Shown in pieces: positions 26,773-39,803 of a DNA stretch of 64,000 bases. How positions within the stretch are numbered: position 1 is the stretch's first letter; every line of letters begins with the position of its first letter. Origin of the DNA: Corallococcus sp. NCRR (GTDB lineage Bacteria > Myxococcota > Myxococcia > Myxococcales > Myxococcaceae). The notes under the pieces are model-generated. The model searched no databases. It was given only the letters and a program-made list of their open reading frames with translations, and was not told where the DNA came from. Location of the stretch: positions 6,634,001-6,698,000 of the forward strand of contig NZ_CP114039.1 in the NCBI RefSeq assembly GCF_026965535.1. Direction: 5' to 3'. The position numbers and the translations under genes are program-made.

Positions 26773-27969
26773 TCACCGCGCGGCCGGCGCCGGCGCGCGT
26801 GGCGGAGGCGTGCCCGCGGGGCTGGACGGAGGCAGCACCTTCTCCGACTGGCCGAGGAGCCGGCCCAGCACCTTGTCCATGATGGAACCCAGGAGCTTGT
26901 CGGCGGACCAGCCCGCGACGACCGACAGCGCCATCAGCGTGAAGAACACGGCCTGGTTGTCACTCACGACGATGTGGAGGAGCGCAGGGCTGGGATCCAC
27001 GCCGGTGCTTCCCGCCCGCGTGTCCACCGACAGGAGCATGCGGGACTGCTCCAGGAACAGGAGCATCAGCGCCGCGAACGCGCCGATGACGGGCTTCACC
27101 ATCAGGTGGTAGGCGAAGAAGCGGCCCGTCGCTCCCGTGGCGACGAGGAAGCGCTCCTTCGACAGCATGTTGGAGATGATGGCCCCGGAGGCCCCCGCGA
27201 AGCCCACCAGCAGCAGGCCCCGGGGAATCAGCTCCCCCGGCCAGGTCTGGAGCAGCTCGCGCGAGAGCAGCAGGAAGGAGATGCCGAAGACCGCCAGCAA
27301 CAGCAGCGTGCTGAAGATCTGCAGCGAGACATTGATGGAGAGCTGCCAGAACGTCTTGTCCACCTGCTGGTTGACGGTGTCGAGCGCCCCGCGAAGCACG
27401 CTGCGGCAATACCGGCCCTGCTCGGTGCTGAGCGGCGGGGGATCGTCCACGTGGGTGAGCCCGCGCACGCACCGGGGCAGGGGACCGCTCGTCCTGTCCG
27501 CGCCGAGCCAGAGCTGGGCGCGCGCGGAGTCCGTCACCCGGCGCTCGAACTGCTGTTGGATCTCCAGCGCCCGGGGCACCAGCATGGACGCGGGCATCAC
27601 CAGGAGCAGCAGCCCGTCCACCTCGTGGATGAGCTCCCAGTAGGAGAAGGACCAGCGCCCCGAGGGCTTGTCCAGGCACCAGCAGGCGGCGTCCAGCTTC
27701 TCCTGACATTGCTTCAGGACGGTCTCGTCCTCGTCGGTGAGGTCCTTGCGGATCCGGCACAGCTCCAGGAGCGAGGTGTTGCTCTCCACCCTGTTCCAGA
27801 GCAACTGGGTGGCCGAGCCAAACCCCCGCCGCCTCCGCCGGAAGCCCACGCGCTTCAGCAGCTCCGGCAACGGAGGATCTGGAAGCGTGTCGATGGCCGC
27901 CATGAAGCACACATGGCCACGGCGCGAGCAGGTGACAACCCGCCGCGCCGCGCAGTGCGTCAATGTCAT
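26773..27969 (-). CDS. Four-helix membrane protein of unknown function, convergent with rdrB
   Basis: Protein of up to 398 residues (376 if it starts at ATG 27903; neither start has a clear ribosome site). The N-terminal 200 residues are soluble, with a basic patch RRRRRGFG and several Cys. Four hydrophobic segments follow at about 214-236, 250-268, 288-306 and 338-353. Between them lie the Gly-rich VGFAGASGAIISNML and the terminal LMALSVVAGWSADKLLG, a pattern seen in uncharacterised bacterial membrane proteins. The C-terminal tail is Pro/Ala-rich. Its stop lies 4 bases from the rdrB stop on the opposite strand. Some RADAR loci carry a small membrane accessory (SLATT or Csx27-like), but those are shorter and co-directional, so a defence link is only a possibility. 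Confidence 0.65.
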   Translation of the reverse strand: MTLTHCAARRVVTCSRRGHVCFMAAIDTLPDPPLPELLKRVGFRRRRRGFGSATQLLWNRVESNTSLLELCRIRKDLTDEDETVLKQCQEKLDAACWCLDKPSGRWSFSYWELIHEVDGLLLLVMPASMLVPRALEIQQQFERRVTDSARAQLWLGADRTSGPLPRCVRGLTHVDDPPPLSTEQGRYCRSVLRGALDTVNQQVDKTFWQLSINVSLQIFSTLLLLAVFGISFLLLSRELLQTWPGELIPRGLLLVGFAGASGAIISNMLSKERFLVATGATGRFFAYHLMVKPVIGAFAALMLLFLEQSRMLLSVDTRAGSTGVDPSPALLHIVVSDNQAVFFTLMALSVVAGWSADKLLGSIMDKVLGRLLGQSEKVLPPSSPAGTPPPRAPAPAAR

Positions 27970-28056
27970 GCGTCACCGCGCTTAGACCGTGAGATTTGAT
28001 TAGCTGGAACCGGTGCTGATACGCCCGGTGCACCTCCACCCGGAAAGGTGCATCGC

Positions 28057-30090
28057 ATGTCGCGTCATTCCCGAATTGTCTCAAGATTTCTGTCTTCACC
28101 GCTGCTCGCGGCCACGTCGCTCGCGCTGGCCTGCGGGCCTGTCACCGACGAGCCGCCCGCACCCGCGGAAGCGCCCGCGGAGGTGGCCCAGCCGCTCGCG
28201 GTGAGCGGCTTCGCGGAGATGCATCACCACATGTTCGCGGAAGAGGCCTTTGGCGGCGGGTGGTTCCACGGTGGCCACACCGGCACGCTGGCGAGCTGTG
28301 ACGGCGGCATGCCGGAGAGCGACCACGCGCGCGTCCGCATGGACCTGCGGGACATGCTCAACCTCTGTCCCAACTCCGGCAGCGTGAACCTGGGCGGCAT
28401 CCCCATCCTGTCGGACGTCTTCGGCGTGGGGGGCGCGGTGGCGTCGGAGGTCATCGGGCAGGTGGAGGGCACCGAGGGCGACACCGGCCTGCACCTGGGC
28501 CGCATGGAGACGCCCACCCAGTGGCCGCGCTGGGACACCATCGCGCACCAGCAGGCGTGGGAGGGCTGGCTGAACAAGGCCCGCCAGGGCGGCATGTCCC
28601 TGGTCATGGTGTCGCTCGTCAGCAACGAGTTCCTCTGCAAGGCGCTGCCGTACCAGAACCTCAAGCGGCCCTGTGACGAGATGATGGACGTGGACGTCCA
28701 GCTCCAGATGGCCCGTGACTTCGACGCGCGCACGGACTGGGCGGAGATCGCCCTGTCGCCCGCGCACGCCCGGCAGATCATCGCCCAGGGCAAGCTCGCC
28801 ATGGTGCTCTCCATCGAGTCCAGCAAGCTCTTTGGCACCAAGGACTGGCGCGCGGAGTTGAACCGCGTCTATTCGCTGGGCGTGCGCTCGTTGCAGCCCG
28901 TGCACCAGTTGGACAACCGCTTTGGCGGCGCGGCCCCGCACAACGCCATCTTCCAGGTGGCCCAGTTCCTGGAGAACTGTCACATCGACACGGACTGCGG
29001 CCTCACCGGCAACGGCTTCACGCTGGGCTTCGACGTGGACGCCAACTGCAAGAACACCAAGGGCCTCACCGCGGACGGCAAGGCGCTGGTCCAGGAGATG
29101 ATGAACAAGGGGATGCTCATCGACATGGCCCACATGTCCGAGAAGAGCGTCCAGGACGCCTATGCCCTGTCCCAGGGCCGGACGTACTACCCGCTGTTCA
29201 TCTCCCACGGCCACTTCCGCGAGGTGATGAACCCGGAGCTGGCCGCCAACGAGAAGACGACGCCGTCGTGGGTGGTCCGCTACGTGCGCCAGACGGGCGG
29301 CATGTTCGGCCTGCGCACCGCGCACGACGAGACGCGCAACTACAACCGCACGCCGGTGGCCAACAACTGCCAGGGCTCCACGCGCTCGCTGGCGCAGGCG
29401 TACGAGTTCGGCCGCCAGGGCCTGAAGGTCAACATGGGCTTCGGCGCGGACCTGAACGGCTTCATCCAGCAGACGCGCCCGCGCTTCGGTGACTTCGGCG
29501 CGTGCTCCGCGGGCTTCCGCGCGGAGGCGGACGCGCAGGAGGAGCAGCAGCGCGTCTCCGGCCCGCCGCCGCTGGGCACCGACTTCGACGTGTACGGCCT
29601 GGCCCACGTGGGCCTGCTGCCCGACGTGGTGAAGGACCTGAAGCAACTGGGCGTCAACACCTCGGGCCTGGAGGGCTCCGCGGAGAACTTCATCCGGATG
29701 TGGGAGCGCGCCAACGGGACGCGCACCGGCATGGCGGACGCGGCCAACGACATCGACACCGGCGGCGTGGACCCCTACGTCGCCAAGGCCACCCGCGAGG
29801 CGGCGTACCCGAAGATCTGCGGCAAGGCCTACGCCCCCAGCACCAAGCTGGTGTCGGAGACGTGCCGCTTCGACGCGGAGTGCAAGTCCAGCCTGTGCAG
29901 CGCGTGGGACGACTGCGGTGACGTGCCGGGTGTCTGCACCTGCTCCACGGACTCGCACTGCGCCTCGAACCAGTTCTGCGGCTGGGGCACCAATGACGGC
30001 AAGTGCGTGAACAAGCGCCCCAAGGGCTCGCTGTGCTCCTCCGGCCGCGAGTGCCAGTCCGGCAAGTGCTCGTGGCTGATGTGCACGTGA
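28057..30090 (+). CDS. M19 dipeptidase-like lipoprotein with Cys-rich C-terminus
   Basis: Exported protein of 677 residues, ATG 28057 with GGAAAGG upstream. The signal ends in SLALAC, a lipobox. The body matches the metal motifs of peptidase family M19 (membrane dipeptidase): MHHHMF at residues 55-60, LSIESSKLFG (bridging Glu), LIDMAHMSEKSVQDA and YPLFISHGHFREV, then a late GADLNG block. M19 enzymes cleave dipeptides and related amides using two zinc ions, and catalytic residues appear kept. The last 75 residues are a Cys-rich module (CRFDAECKSSLCSAW, CTCSTDSHCASNQFC, CSSGRECQSGKC) resembling small disulphide repeats common in secreted myxobacterial proteins. It is transcribed alone and ends at a strong hairpin terminator. 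Confidence 0.78.
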   Translation: MSRHSRIVSRFLSSPLLAATSLALACGPVTDEPPAPAEAPAEVAQPLAVSGFAEMHHHMFAEEAFGGGWFHGGHTGTLASCDGGMPESDHARVRMDLRDMLNLCPNSGSVNLGGIPILSDVFGVGGAVASEVIGQVEGTEGDTGLHLGRMETPTQWPRWDTIAHQQAWEGWLNKARQGGMSLVMVSLVSNEFLCKALPYQNLKRPCDEMMDVDVQLQMARDFDARTDWAEIALSPAHARQIIAQGKLAMVLSIESSKLFGTKDWRAELNRVYSLGVRSLQPVHQLDNRFGGAAPHNAIFQVAQFLENCHIDTDCGLTGNGFTLGFDVDANCKNTKGLTADGKALVQEMMNKGMLIDMAHMSEKSVQDAYALSQGRTYYPLFISHGHFREVMNPELAANEKTTPSWVVRYVRQTGGMFGLRTAHDETRNYNRTPVANNCQGSTRSLAQAYEFGRQGLKVNMGFGADLNGFIQQTRPRFGDFGACSAGFRAEADAQEEQQRVSGPPPLGTDFDVYGLAHVGLLPDVVKDLKQLGVNTSGLEGSAENFIRMWERANGTRTGMADAANDIDTGGVDPYVAKATREAAYPKICGKAYAPSTKLVSETCRFDAECKSSLCSAWDDCGDVPGVCTCSTDSHCASNQFCGWGTNDGKCVNKRPKGSLCSSGRECQSGKCSWLMCT

Positions 30091-30106
30091 GCTTCCCGTC
30101 ATGAAA

Positions 30107-30138
30107 CGGCCCCCGGGATCTTCGGATCCCGGGGGCCG
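30107..30138. terminator. Bidirectional hairpin terminator with UUCG loop
   Basis: A 14-base perfect stem (CGGCCCCCGGGATC and its complement) closes a TTCG tetraloop at 30121-30124. An outer arm, TGAAAC (30102-30107) with GTTTCA (30142-30147), can extend it. It sits in the 71-base gap between the convergent genes ending at 30090 (+) and 30162 (-), so it can serve both. A long U-tract is absent. Confidence 0.85.
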
Positions 30139-30161
30139 GATGTTTCAGGCGGCCTTGCGGA

Positions 30162-31418
30162 CTAGCGCAGCTGCAGGAACGAGAACGACAGGCCCTGGTG
30201 CGTGGCCACCAGGTTGCCGCTCAGGTCCGTCAGCTCGCGGTAGTTCGTGGTGCCGCTGTTATTGGTGAACTCGCTGAACACCGTGCGGCCGTTCATCTCG
30301 TAGAGGAAGGAGCTGCCCGTGCTGGCCGGCAGCGTGTCCACCAGCGTCGCCTGGGTGCCGGCGGCCGGGTCGATCTTCCACCACTTCCAGGCCACGGCGC
30401 TCGCCAGGGTGCGCGCGACCGTGTCCGCCGCGACCGGGGAGACGGTCTCATCCAGCACGCGCAGGTAGCCCGTGCCGTTGGGGCCCGCGAGCAGCGAACC
30501 GGTGGCGCCGCCGTTCGTCAGCGTGCTCAGCTCCTTGAAGAAGGACTCGTCGTACTTGTTCGTCGCCGGGTCGAACTTCAGCAGGCACGGGGTGGGCACG
30601 CTGGGGTTGGAGCCGGACACGCGCTTCTCCGCGGCGCCGTACGCCTCCGTCGCCAGGTAGACCTTGCCGTCCGTGCCCACGATGCCGTCGCGCACGTAGC
30701 CGCAGCGCTCATCCGTCACCACTTCCGCGGCGTCGTTCGTGGTGTCCACCACGATGATGCCCGCCTTCTTGGTGACGGCGGCGCCCGCGCGCCAGCCCAG
30801 CGGCATCAGCACCTTGGTGCCCACGCGCAGCGGGTTGGAGGCGAAGGTCGTCGAGCTGCCGGCGACGGTCATCGCCGGCAGCGAGATGCTGTTCGTCAGC
30901 GTCATGTCCTTCGGGTTCCAGATGATGACCTGCGAGTTGCGGCCGTCGAAGTAGTAGGCCTTGGTCTCGGAGACGAACTGGAACTGGTTCTGGTACTCGC
31001 CGATGGAGGTGACGCCCTTGCCCGCGAAGGTGACCTCACCGGTCTTCTCCAGCGTGTTGCTGGCCGTCAGGTCGTAGCGGGTGACGGTGGCGCCGGCGCT
31101 GCTGGAGACGAAGAGGGAGCCCGTCTTCGAGATGCCGGAGCCCAGCGCGCGGCCGTTGATCTGCGTGGCGTTGGCCGTGGACAGCGGCGTGGCCGGGTCC
31201 AGCGTCTCCGTCAGGATGACGTAGCTCGTGGAGTTGCCCTCGACGCTGACCTGCGCGACGAACGCGTACATCGGCGTCGTCGTCGTGCCACCGTCGGTGC
31301 CCGTGCCCGCGTCCGGGGTGGTGTTGTCGTCGTCGTCGCTGCAGGCCGCCGTCGTGAAGGCGAGGGAGAGCGTCAGGAGCAGACGCGCGGAGGTGCGGAG
31401 GAAGGGTGAAGGCTTCAA
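30162..31418 (-). CDS. Surface lipoprotein linked to siderophore receptor (propeller-like)
   Basis: Lipoprotein of 418 residues beginning at TTG 31418, with AAGGGAAG just ahead and no better codon near. The signal peptide ends LAFTTAAC and is followed by an Asp/Thr/Gly-rich linker. The remainder shows repeating strand units (GRALGSGISKTGSLFVSSS, VTSIGEYQNQFQFVSETKAYYF, TDGKVYLATEAYG), resembling DUF4374-type propellers that accompany TonB-dependent receptors in other bacteria. It lies 54 bases after the receptor gene and is probably co-transcribed with it. A role in capturing ferric siderophore or haem at the outer membrane is inferred from that position only. Confidence 0.7.
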   Translation of the reverse strand: MKPSPFLRTSARLLLTLSLAFTTAACSDDDDNTTPDAGTGTDGGTTTTPMYAFVAQVSVEGNSTSYVILTETLDPATPLSTANATQINGRALGSGISKTGSLFVSSSAGATVTRYDLTASNTLEKTGEVTFAGKGVTSIGEYQNQFQFVSETKAYYFDGRNSQVIIWNPKDMTLTNSISLPAMTVAGSSTTFASNPLRVGTKVLMPLGWRAGAAVTKKAGIIVVDTTNDAAEVVTDERCGYVRDGIVGTDGKVYLATEAYGAAEKRVSGSNPSVPTPCLLKFDPATNKYDESFFKELSTLTNGGATGSLLAGPNGTGYLRVLDETVSPVAADTVARTLASAVAWKWWKIDPAAGTQATLVDTLPASTGSSFLYEMNGRTVFSEFTNNSGTTNYRELTDLSGNLVATHQGLSFSFLQLR

Positions 31419-31472
31419 AGGACTTCCCTTTCAAGTGGGGTGTGGGTGCGGCGAAAGACAGGGAGGCGATGT

Positions 31473-34043
31473 TCAGCGCTCCAGCGTGAACTTGGCGGCG
31501 ATGAGCCGACCGGGGCGCTGGACCCCGTAGAAGTCGTAGGTCTGGGCGTTGGTGATGTTCTGGAAGTCCAGCGTCCAGCTCAGCCGCGTCGTCATGTCGC
31601 GGATGACGTAGGTGAGCGCCAGCCCGTGCGTGAGCTGTGAATCGATGCCCAGCTTCTCGTCGTTGCCCAGCGCCTCCCAGGAGAGGAGGAAGCCGTCCAA
31701 GTAGCGCGTGCGCCACGTGACGAGCAGCTCGTCCTGGAACTTGAGCAGGCCGGTCACCCGGGCCTGCGCGCTGCCGTTGGCGGTCAGGTAGGGACGGTTG
31801 GGGATGCGCTGGTCGTTGAACTCGGCGTAGTTGCCCTCGCCGGATGTGTTGCGCAGGTCCTGATACGTGGCGTTGCCATCCAGGCTCAGGTAGCGGCCCG
31901 GCGACGTCCACCCCACGGAGCCCATTCCGCCCAGCGAGCGGGAGCCATGGACGTTCTGGTACGTGAACGAGCTGCCCTGGCCAATCAGGATGATGAGCTG
32001 ATCCGTCAGCCGGGCGAAGCCGCCCACGTTGGCGCGGAAGCTGCCGGCGCGGCCGGGCTCGGACGCGTAGCCCAGCCCCAGGTTGAAGTTGTGGCTGGTC
32101 TCCGGCTGGAGCGTCAGGTTCGCGTCGATGAGGTTCCCGTCACCGAAGAGCTCATCCGGGCGTGGCAGCCGCGTGGCCCACTCGTACGAGGCCTTGGCGC
32201 TGAGCTCGGGGGTGATGCGGAAGCGCAGGCCGTCCCCCACGCCCAGCTCGTGCGCGGTGCGGCCCTGGTCCAGGAACTCCGCGCTGGCCAGCAGCTTCCG
32301 TGCCCGCACGTCCTGGAGGTAGTCCTTCACGAAGGCGATGTTCTGCAGCCGCCCGTCCATGGCATCGAACTGGTACTCCAGGCCCGTCACCAGCGACGTC
32401 ACGCCTCGGGGCGCGGAGAGCGGATCCGGCTGGTTGTTCGCCTGGAGCCGGCGGTCCTCGCCCGTCCGCGCCACGAACGTGGGCGACACCGCGAGCCGCA
32501 GCGTGTGCGGGCCGCCGGGCACGGGCGTCCAGGCGGCGTTGAGCCGCGCGAACGCGGTGTGCTGGTTGACGTAGCGCTCCGTGCCGCCTTCGGTGATCTC
32601 CCCGGGCTGGGGCAGGGTGAGGAAGCAGCGGCCATACCAGTCGTAGGCGCACGAGCCGATGTCGAGGAACCGGTTGCGGCGGAACGTGTACCCGCCCACC
32701 GCGTCCACGCTCACGCCCGGGTCGTAGGTCTGCGCGTAGCGCAGCGTGGCGCCCGCGGAGCCGTCGGCGGTGGTCACCTCGCCGTAGGCGGACTCCATGT
32801 TGACGTCGTTCTGGATGTCGCGGCCGGCGGCGTTGAAGAAGCCGCGCACCAGCAGCCGCCGCGCCCAGGGCTTGTCCACGAAGCCCGCCTCGACGCTAGC
32901 CCCGCCCGCGCGGTAGCCGTCGTGGAAGCGCCGCACCTCCACGGGCACGGGCTTGCCCAGGTCGTTGGGCACCTCCACGTTGACGGGGTAGTCGTTGCGC
33001 GCGTCGTCGTAGAAGCCGTGCGCGCGCACCATCAGGCCGGTGGAGTCCTGGTAGTGGCGCCCGCTCGCGGTGAAGCGGTGGGTGTTGAAGGAGGCCAGCT
33101 CGTAGGAGCCCGCCACGGCCGAGCCGCGCACGTCCTGGTCCGTGACGAGCTCCACCGCGCCGCCAAGCACGTCCGCGCCGAAGCGGATGGGCACCACGCC
33201 CGTGTAGACCTCCATCTGCTGCACCAGGTTCACGGGCACGTTCGCCAGGCCCGGGCCGTAGCCCGCGAACTCCAGCGGCACGCCGTCGATGAAGAAGCGC
33301 ACCTGATCATCCGACAGGCCCGCGATGGAGATGCGCGCGCCGCTGCCCAGGCCGCCCGTGCGGCGCACGTCCACGCCCTCCGTGCGCGCCAGCGCGGTGC
33401 CCAGGTCGGCGGACTCCATGCGGGCCTGCTCCAGCTCGATGACCTGCACGGCCTCCGCGGACTTGCGGCGGCGCTCGGCGCGCGTCTCGCCCACGGAGGT
33501 GACCTCGACGTCCTCCTCGTACTCGGTCGGGGCCTCGTCGTCCTGGGAGGCCGGGGCCTTCGGGCCGCTGGACAGCGCGGGCGGGGGCGTGGCGGCCACG
33601 GCCTTGGAGCGGCCGGGCAACTGGAAGACATACGTGTACGTGACGCGCGCGGGGGCCAGGACGCCGTTGCGCTTCGCGGGCATGAAGCGGAACTGGAGCG
33701 CGGCGGTGCGCGCGGCTTCATCGAAGCCGTGGCCCACGGGCTCCATCACCTCCGCCTCCGTCACCACGCCCTGCGTGTCCACGCGCAGGCGCAGACGGAC
33801 GTTCGCCTCCAACCGCGCGCGCTCCGCCTCCTCGGGGTAGGGCGCTTCCACGGCGTGGATCAGCTTCGGCAGCTCGATGACGGGCTCCGCCGGAGCGGCC
33901 TCGGGTGTGGCCGCCGGAGCCTCCGCCTGGGTCGTTCCCGCGTGCGCCAGGCCCCCGAAGCAGATGGAAGACAGCAGGGCCACGCCCACCTGGGACCGCC
34001 ACCTGCGCTTCGCCTGGGTCGTGATTATGAAAATGGTTATCAT
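31473..34043 (-). CDS. mxcH: TonB-dependent siderophore receptor with N-terminal TonB-like domain
   Basis: Outer-membrane receptor of 856 residues from ATG 34043. A signal peptide (about 1-35) is followed by a TonB C-terminal-type domain (about 48-145: LPKLIHAVEAPYPEEAERAR, EAARTAALQFRFMPAKRNG), a linker, a plug domain (about 190-310: TALARTEGVDVRRTGGLG, VRFFIDGVPLEFAGYG, VLGGAVELVTD) and a beta-barrel ending in a C-terminal aromatic-rich strand (GRLIAAKFTLER). It should import ferric myxochelin. No Shine-Dalgarno precedes the ATG, and a Fur-box-like sequence overlaps it, so the true start is uncertain. It lies 58 bases after the DAHP synthase gene and before the lipoprotein. Symbol taken from the Stigmatella myxochelin cluster. 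Confidence 0.87.
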   Translation of the reverse strand: MITIFIITTQAKRRWRSQVGVALLSSICFGGLAHAGTTQAEAPAATPEAAPAEPVIELPKLIHAVEAPYPEEAERARLEANVRLRLRVDTQGVVTEAEVMEPVGHGFDEAARTAALQFRFMPAKRNGVLAPARVTYTYVFQLPGRSKAVAATPPPALSSGPKAPASQDDEAPTEYEEDVEVTSVGETRAERRRKSAEAVQVIELEQARMESADLGTALARTEGVDVRRTGGLGSGARISIAGLSDDQVRFFIDGVPLEFAGYGPGLANVPVNLVQQMEVYTGVVPIRFGADVLGGAVELVTDQDVRGSAVAGSYELASFNTHRFTASGRHYQDSTGLMVRAHGFYDDARNDYPVNVEVPNDLGKPVPVEVRRFHDGYRAGGASVEAGFVDKPWARRLLVRGFFNAAGRDIQNDVNMESAYGEVTTADGSAGATLRYAQTYDPGVSVDAVGGYTFRRNRFLDIGSCAYDWYGRCFLTLPQPGEITEGGTERYVNQHTAFARLNAAWTPVPGGPHTLRLAVSPTFVARTGEDRRLQANNQPDPLSAPRGVTSLVTGLEYQFDAMDGRLQNIAFVKDYLQDVRARKLLASAEFLDQGRTAHELGVGDGLRFRITPELSAKASYEWATRLPRPDELFGDGNLIDANLTLQPETSHNFNLGLGYASEPGRAGSFRANVGGFARLTDQLIILIGQGSSFTYQNVHGSRSLGGMGSVGWTSPGRYLSLDGNATYQDLRNTSGEGNYAEFNDQRIPNRPYLTANGSAQARVTGLLKFQDELLVTWRTRYLDGFLLSWEALGNDEKLGIDSQLTHGLALTYVIRDMTTRLSWTLDFQNITNAQTYDFYGVQRPGRLIAAKFTLER

Positions 34044-34047
34044 TTTC
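34029..34047. promoter_or_regulatory. Fur-box-like operator overlapping the mxcH start codon
   Basis: GAAAATGGTTATCATTTTC matches 15 of 19 positions of the classical Fur box GATAATGATAATCATTATC and is nearly palindromic. The predicted mxcH ATG (34043-34041) lies inside it. This implies iron repression of the receptor apart from the long biosynthetic operon, or Fur binding that blocks initiation directly. Confidence 0.75.
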
Positions 34048-34101
34048 AACGGCGCGACGTTTAGCCGCACGTACTCCGGACTGTCAAGGCTCCATGGCAA
34101 G

Positions 34102-35378
34102 TCAGGCAGCGCGGTCCTGAGGGGTGCGCACCGTGGTGTGGAGGCCGTCCGCGACGCGGAACGCGAGCTGGAGGGATTGGTCTGCGTTGAGGCGCGGATC
34201 ACAGTGCGTGTGGTAGCGGTCGGAGAGGTCGTCCTCGGACACGTCCAGCGGGCCGCCCAGGCACTCGGTGACGTCCTGACCGGTCATCTCCAGGTGGAGG
34301 CCACCGGGGTGCACGCCCTCGGCGGCGGCGACCTGGAGGAAGCCCATCACCTCCGCGAGGATCCGCTCCAGCGAGCGCGTCTTGTAGCCGTTGCTGGCCT
34401 TGTGCGTGTTGCCGTGCATCGGGTCGATGGACCACACCACGGGGCTGCCGTGGCGCCGGGTGGCGGCCATCAGCCGGGGCAGGCGCGCGGCGACCTGATC
34501 CGAACCGAAGCGCCCGATGAGCGTGAGCTTTCCGGGGAGGCCCTGGGGGTTGAGCGTGTCGATGAGGCGGACCAGGTCGTCCGGCTCCATCGTGGGACCG
34601 CACTTGAGCCCGATGGGGTTCTGGATGCCGCGCATGAACTCCACGTGGCCGCCGTCCAGTTGGCGGGTGCGCTCGCCAATCCAGAGCATGTGCGCGGACG
34701 TGTCGTACCAGCCGCCCGTCGCCTCATCGACGCGGGTCATGGCCTGTTCGACGTTGAGGAGCAGGGCCTCGTGGCTGGTGAAGAAGTCCACCGGGCGCAC
34801 GGCGCCTTCGGACTCCGGCCGGTGGCCCAGGAGGCGGGTCAGGTCCGTGTAGCCCTCGCGCGCGAAGGCCCGCACCAGTTGCAGCGTCTCCGCGGACTGG
34901 TGGTACGCGCGCAGCAGGCGCTGGGGATCCGGTGTGCGCTCGCGCGCGTCGAAGTCCATGCCGTTGATGATGTCGCCGCGGTAGCTGGGCAGGGTGACGC
35001 CGTTGACGGTCTCCGTGGCGTTGGAGCGCGGCTTGGCGAACTGGCCGGCGATGCGGCCCACCTTCACCACCGGGCAGCCACCCGCGAACGTGAGCACGCC
35101 CGCCATCTGGAGCAGCAACTGGAAGGTGTCGCGCACGTTCCGCGCGGAGAACTCCTTGAAGCTCTCCGCGCAGTCGCCGCCCTGGAGCAGGAAGGCTTTG
35201 CCCTCGGCCACCTGTCCCAGGGCTTCGCGCAGACGGCGGGTCTCCTCGGCGTGCACGAGCGGCGGCAGGCGCGCCAACTCCGCCTCCACGCGCGCCAGGG
35301 CGGACGGGTCCGGGTAGTCGTCGGGGATGTAGCGGACCGGTTTCGCCCGCCAGGAGGAGGGGGACCAGGAGGAGTTCG

Positions 35379-35382
<4 letters not shown>
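34102..35382 (-). CDS. Class II 3-deoxy-7-phosphoheptulonate (DAHP) synthase
   Basis: First enzyme of the shikimate pathway, joining phosphoenolpyruvate and erythrose 4-phosphate. At 426 residues it matches the plant-like class II family: [122 protein letters not shown] and the [15 protein letters not shown] block, with metal ligands Cys, His, Glu and Asp present. GTG 35382 overlaps the mxcG stop by 4 bases (GTGA), so it is part of the siderophore operon. There it raises chorismate supply for dihydroxybenzoate when iron is scarce. A class II DAHP synthase gene is likewise associated with the Stigmatella myxochelin locus. Confidence 0.95.
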
Positions 35383-39758
<4,376 letters not shown>

Positions 39759-39803
39759 GACGGGGAAACTCCGAGGGGAAGAAGGGGCCGCCCCGAGGGC
39801 GGG

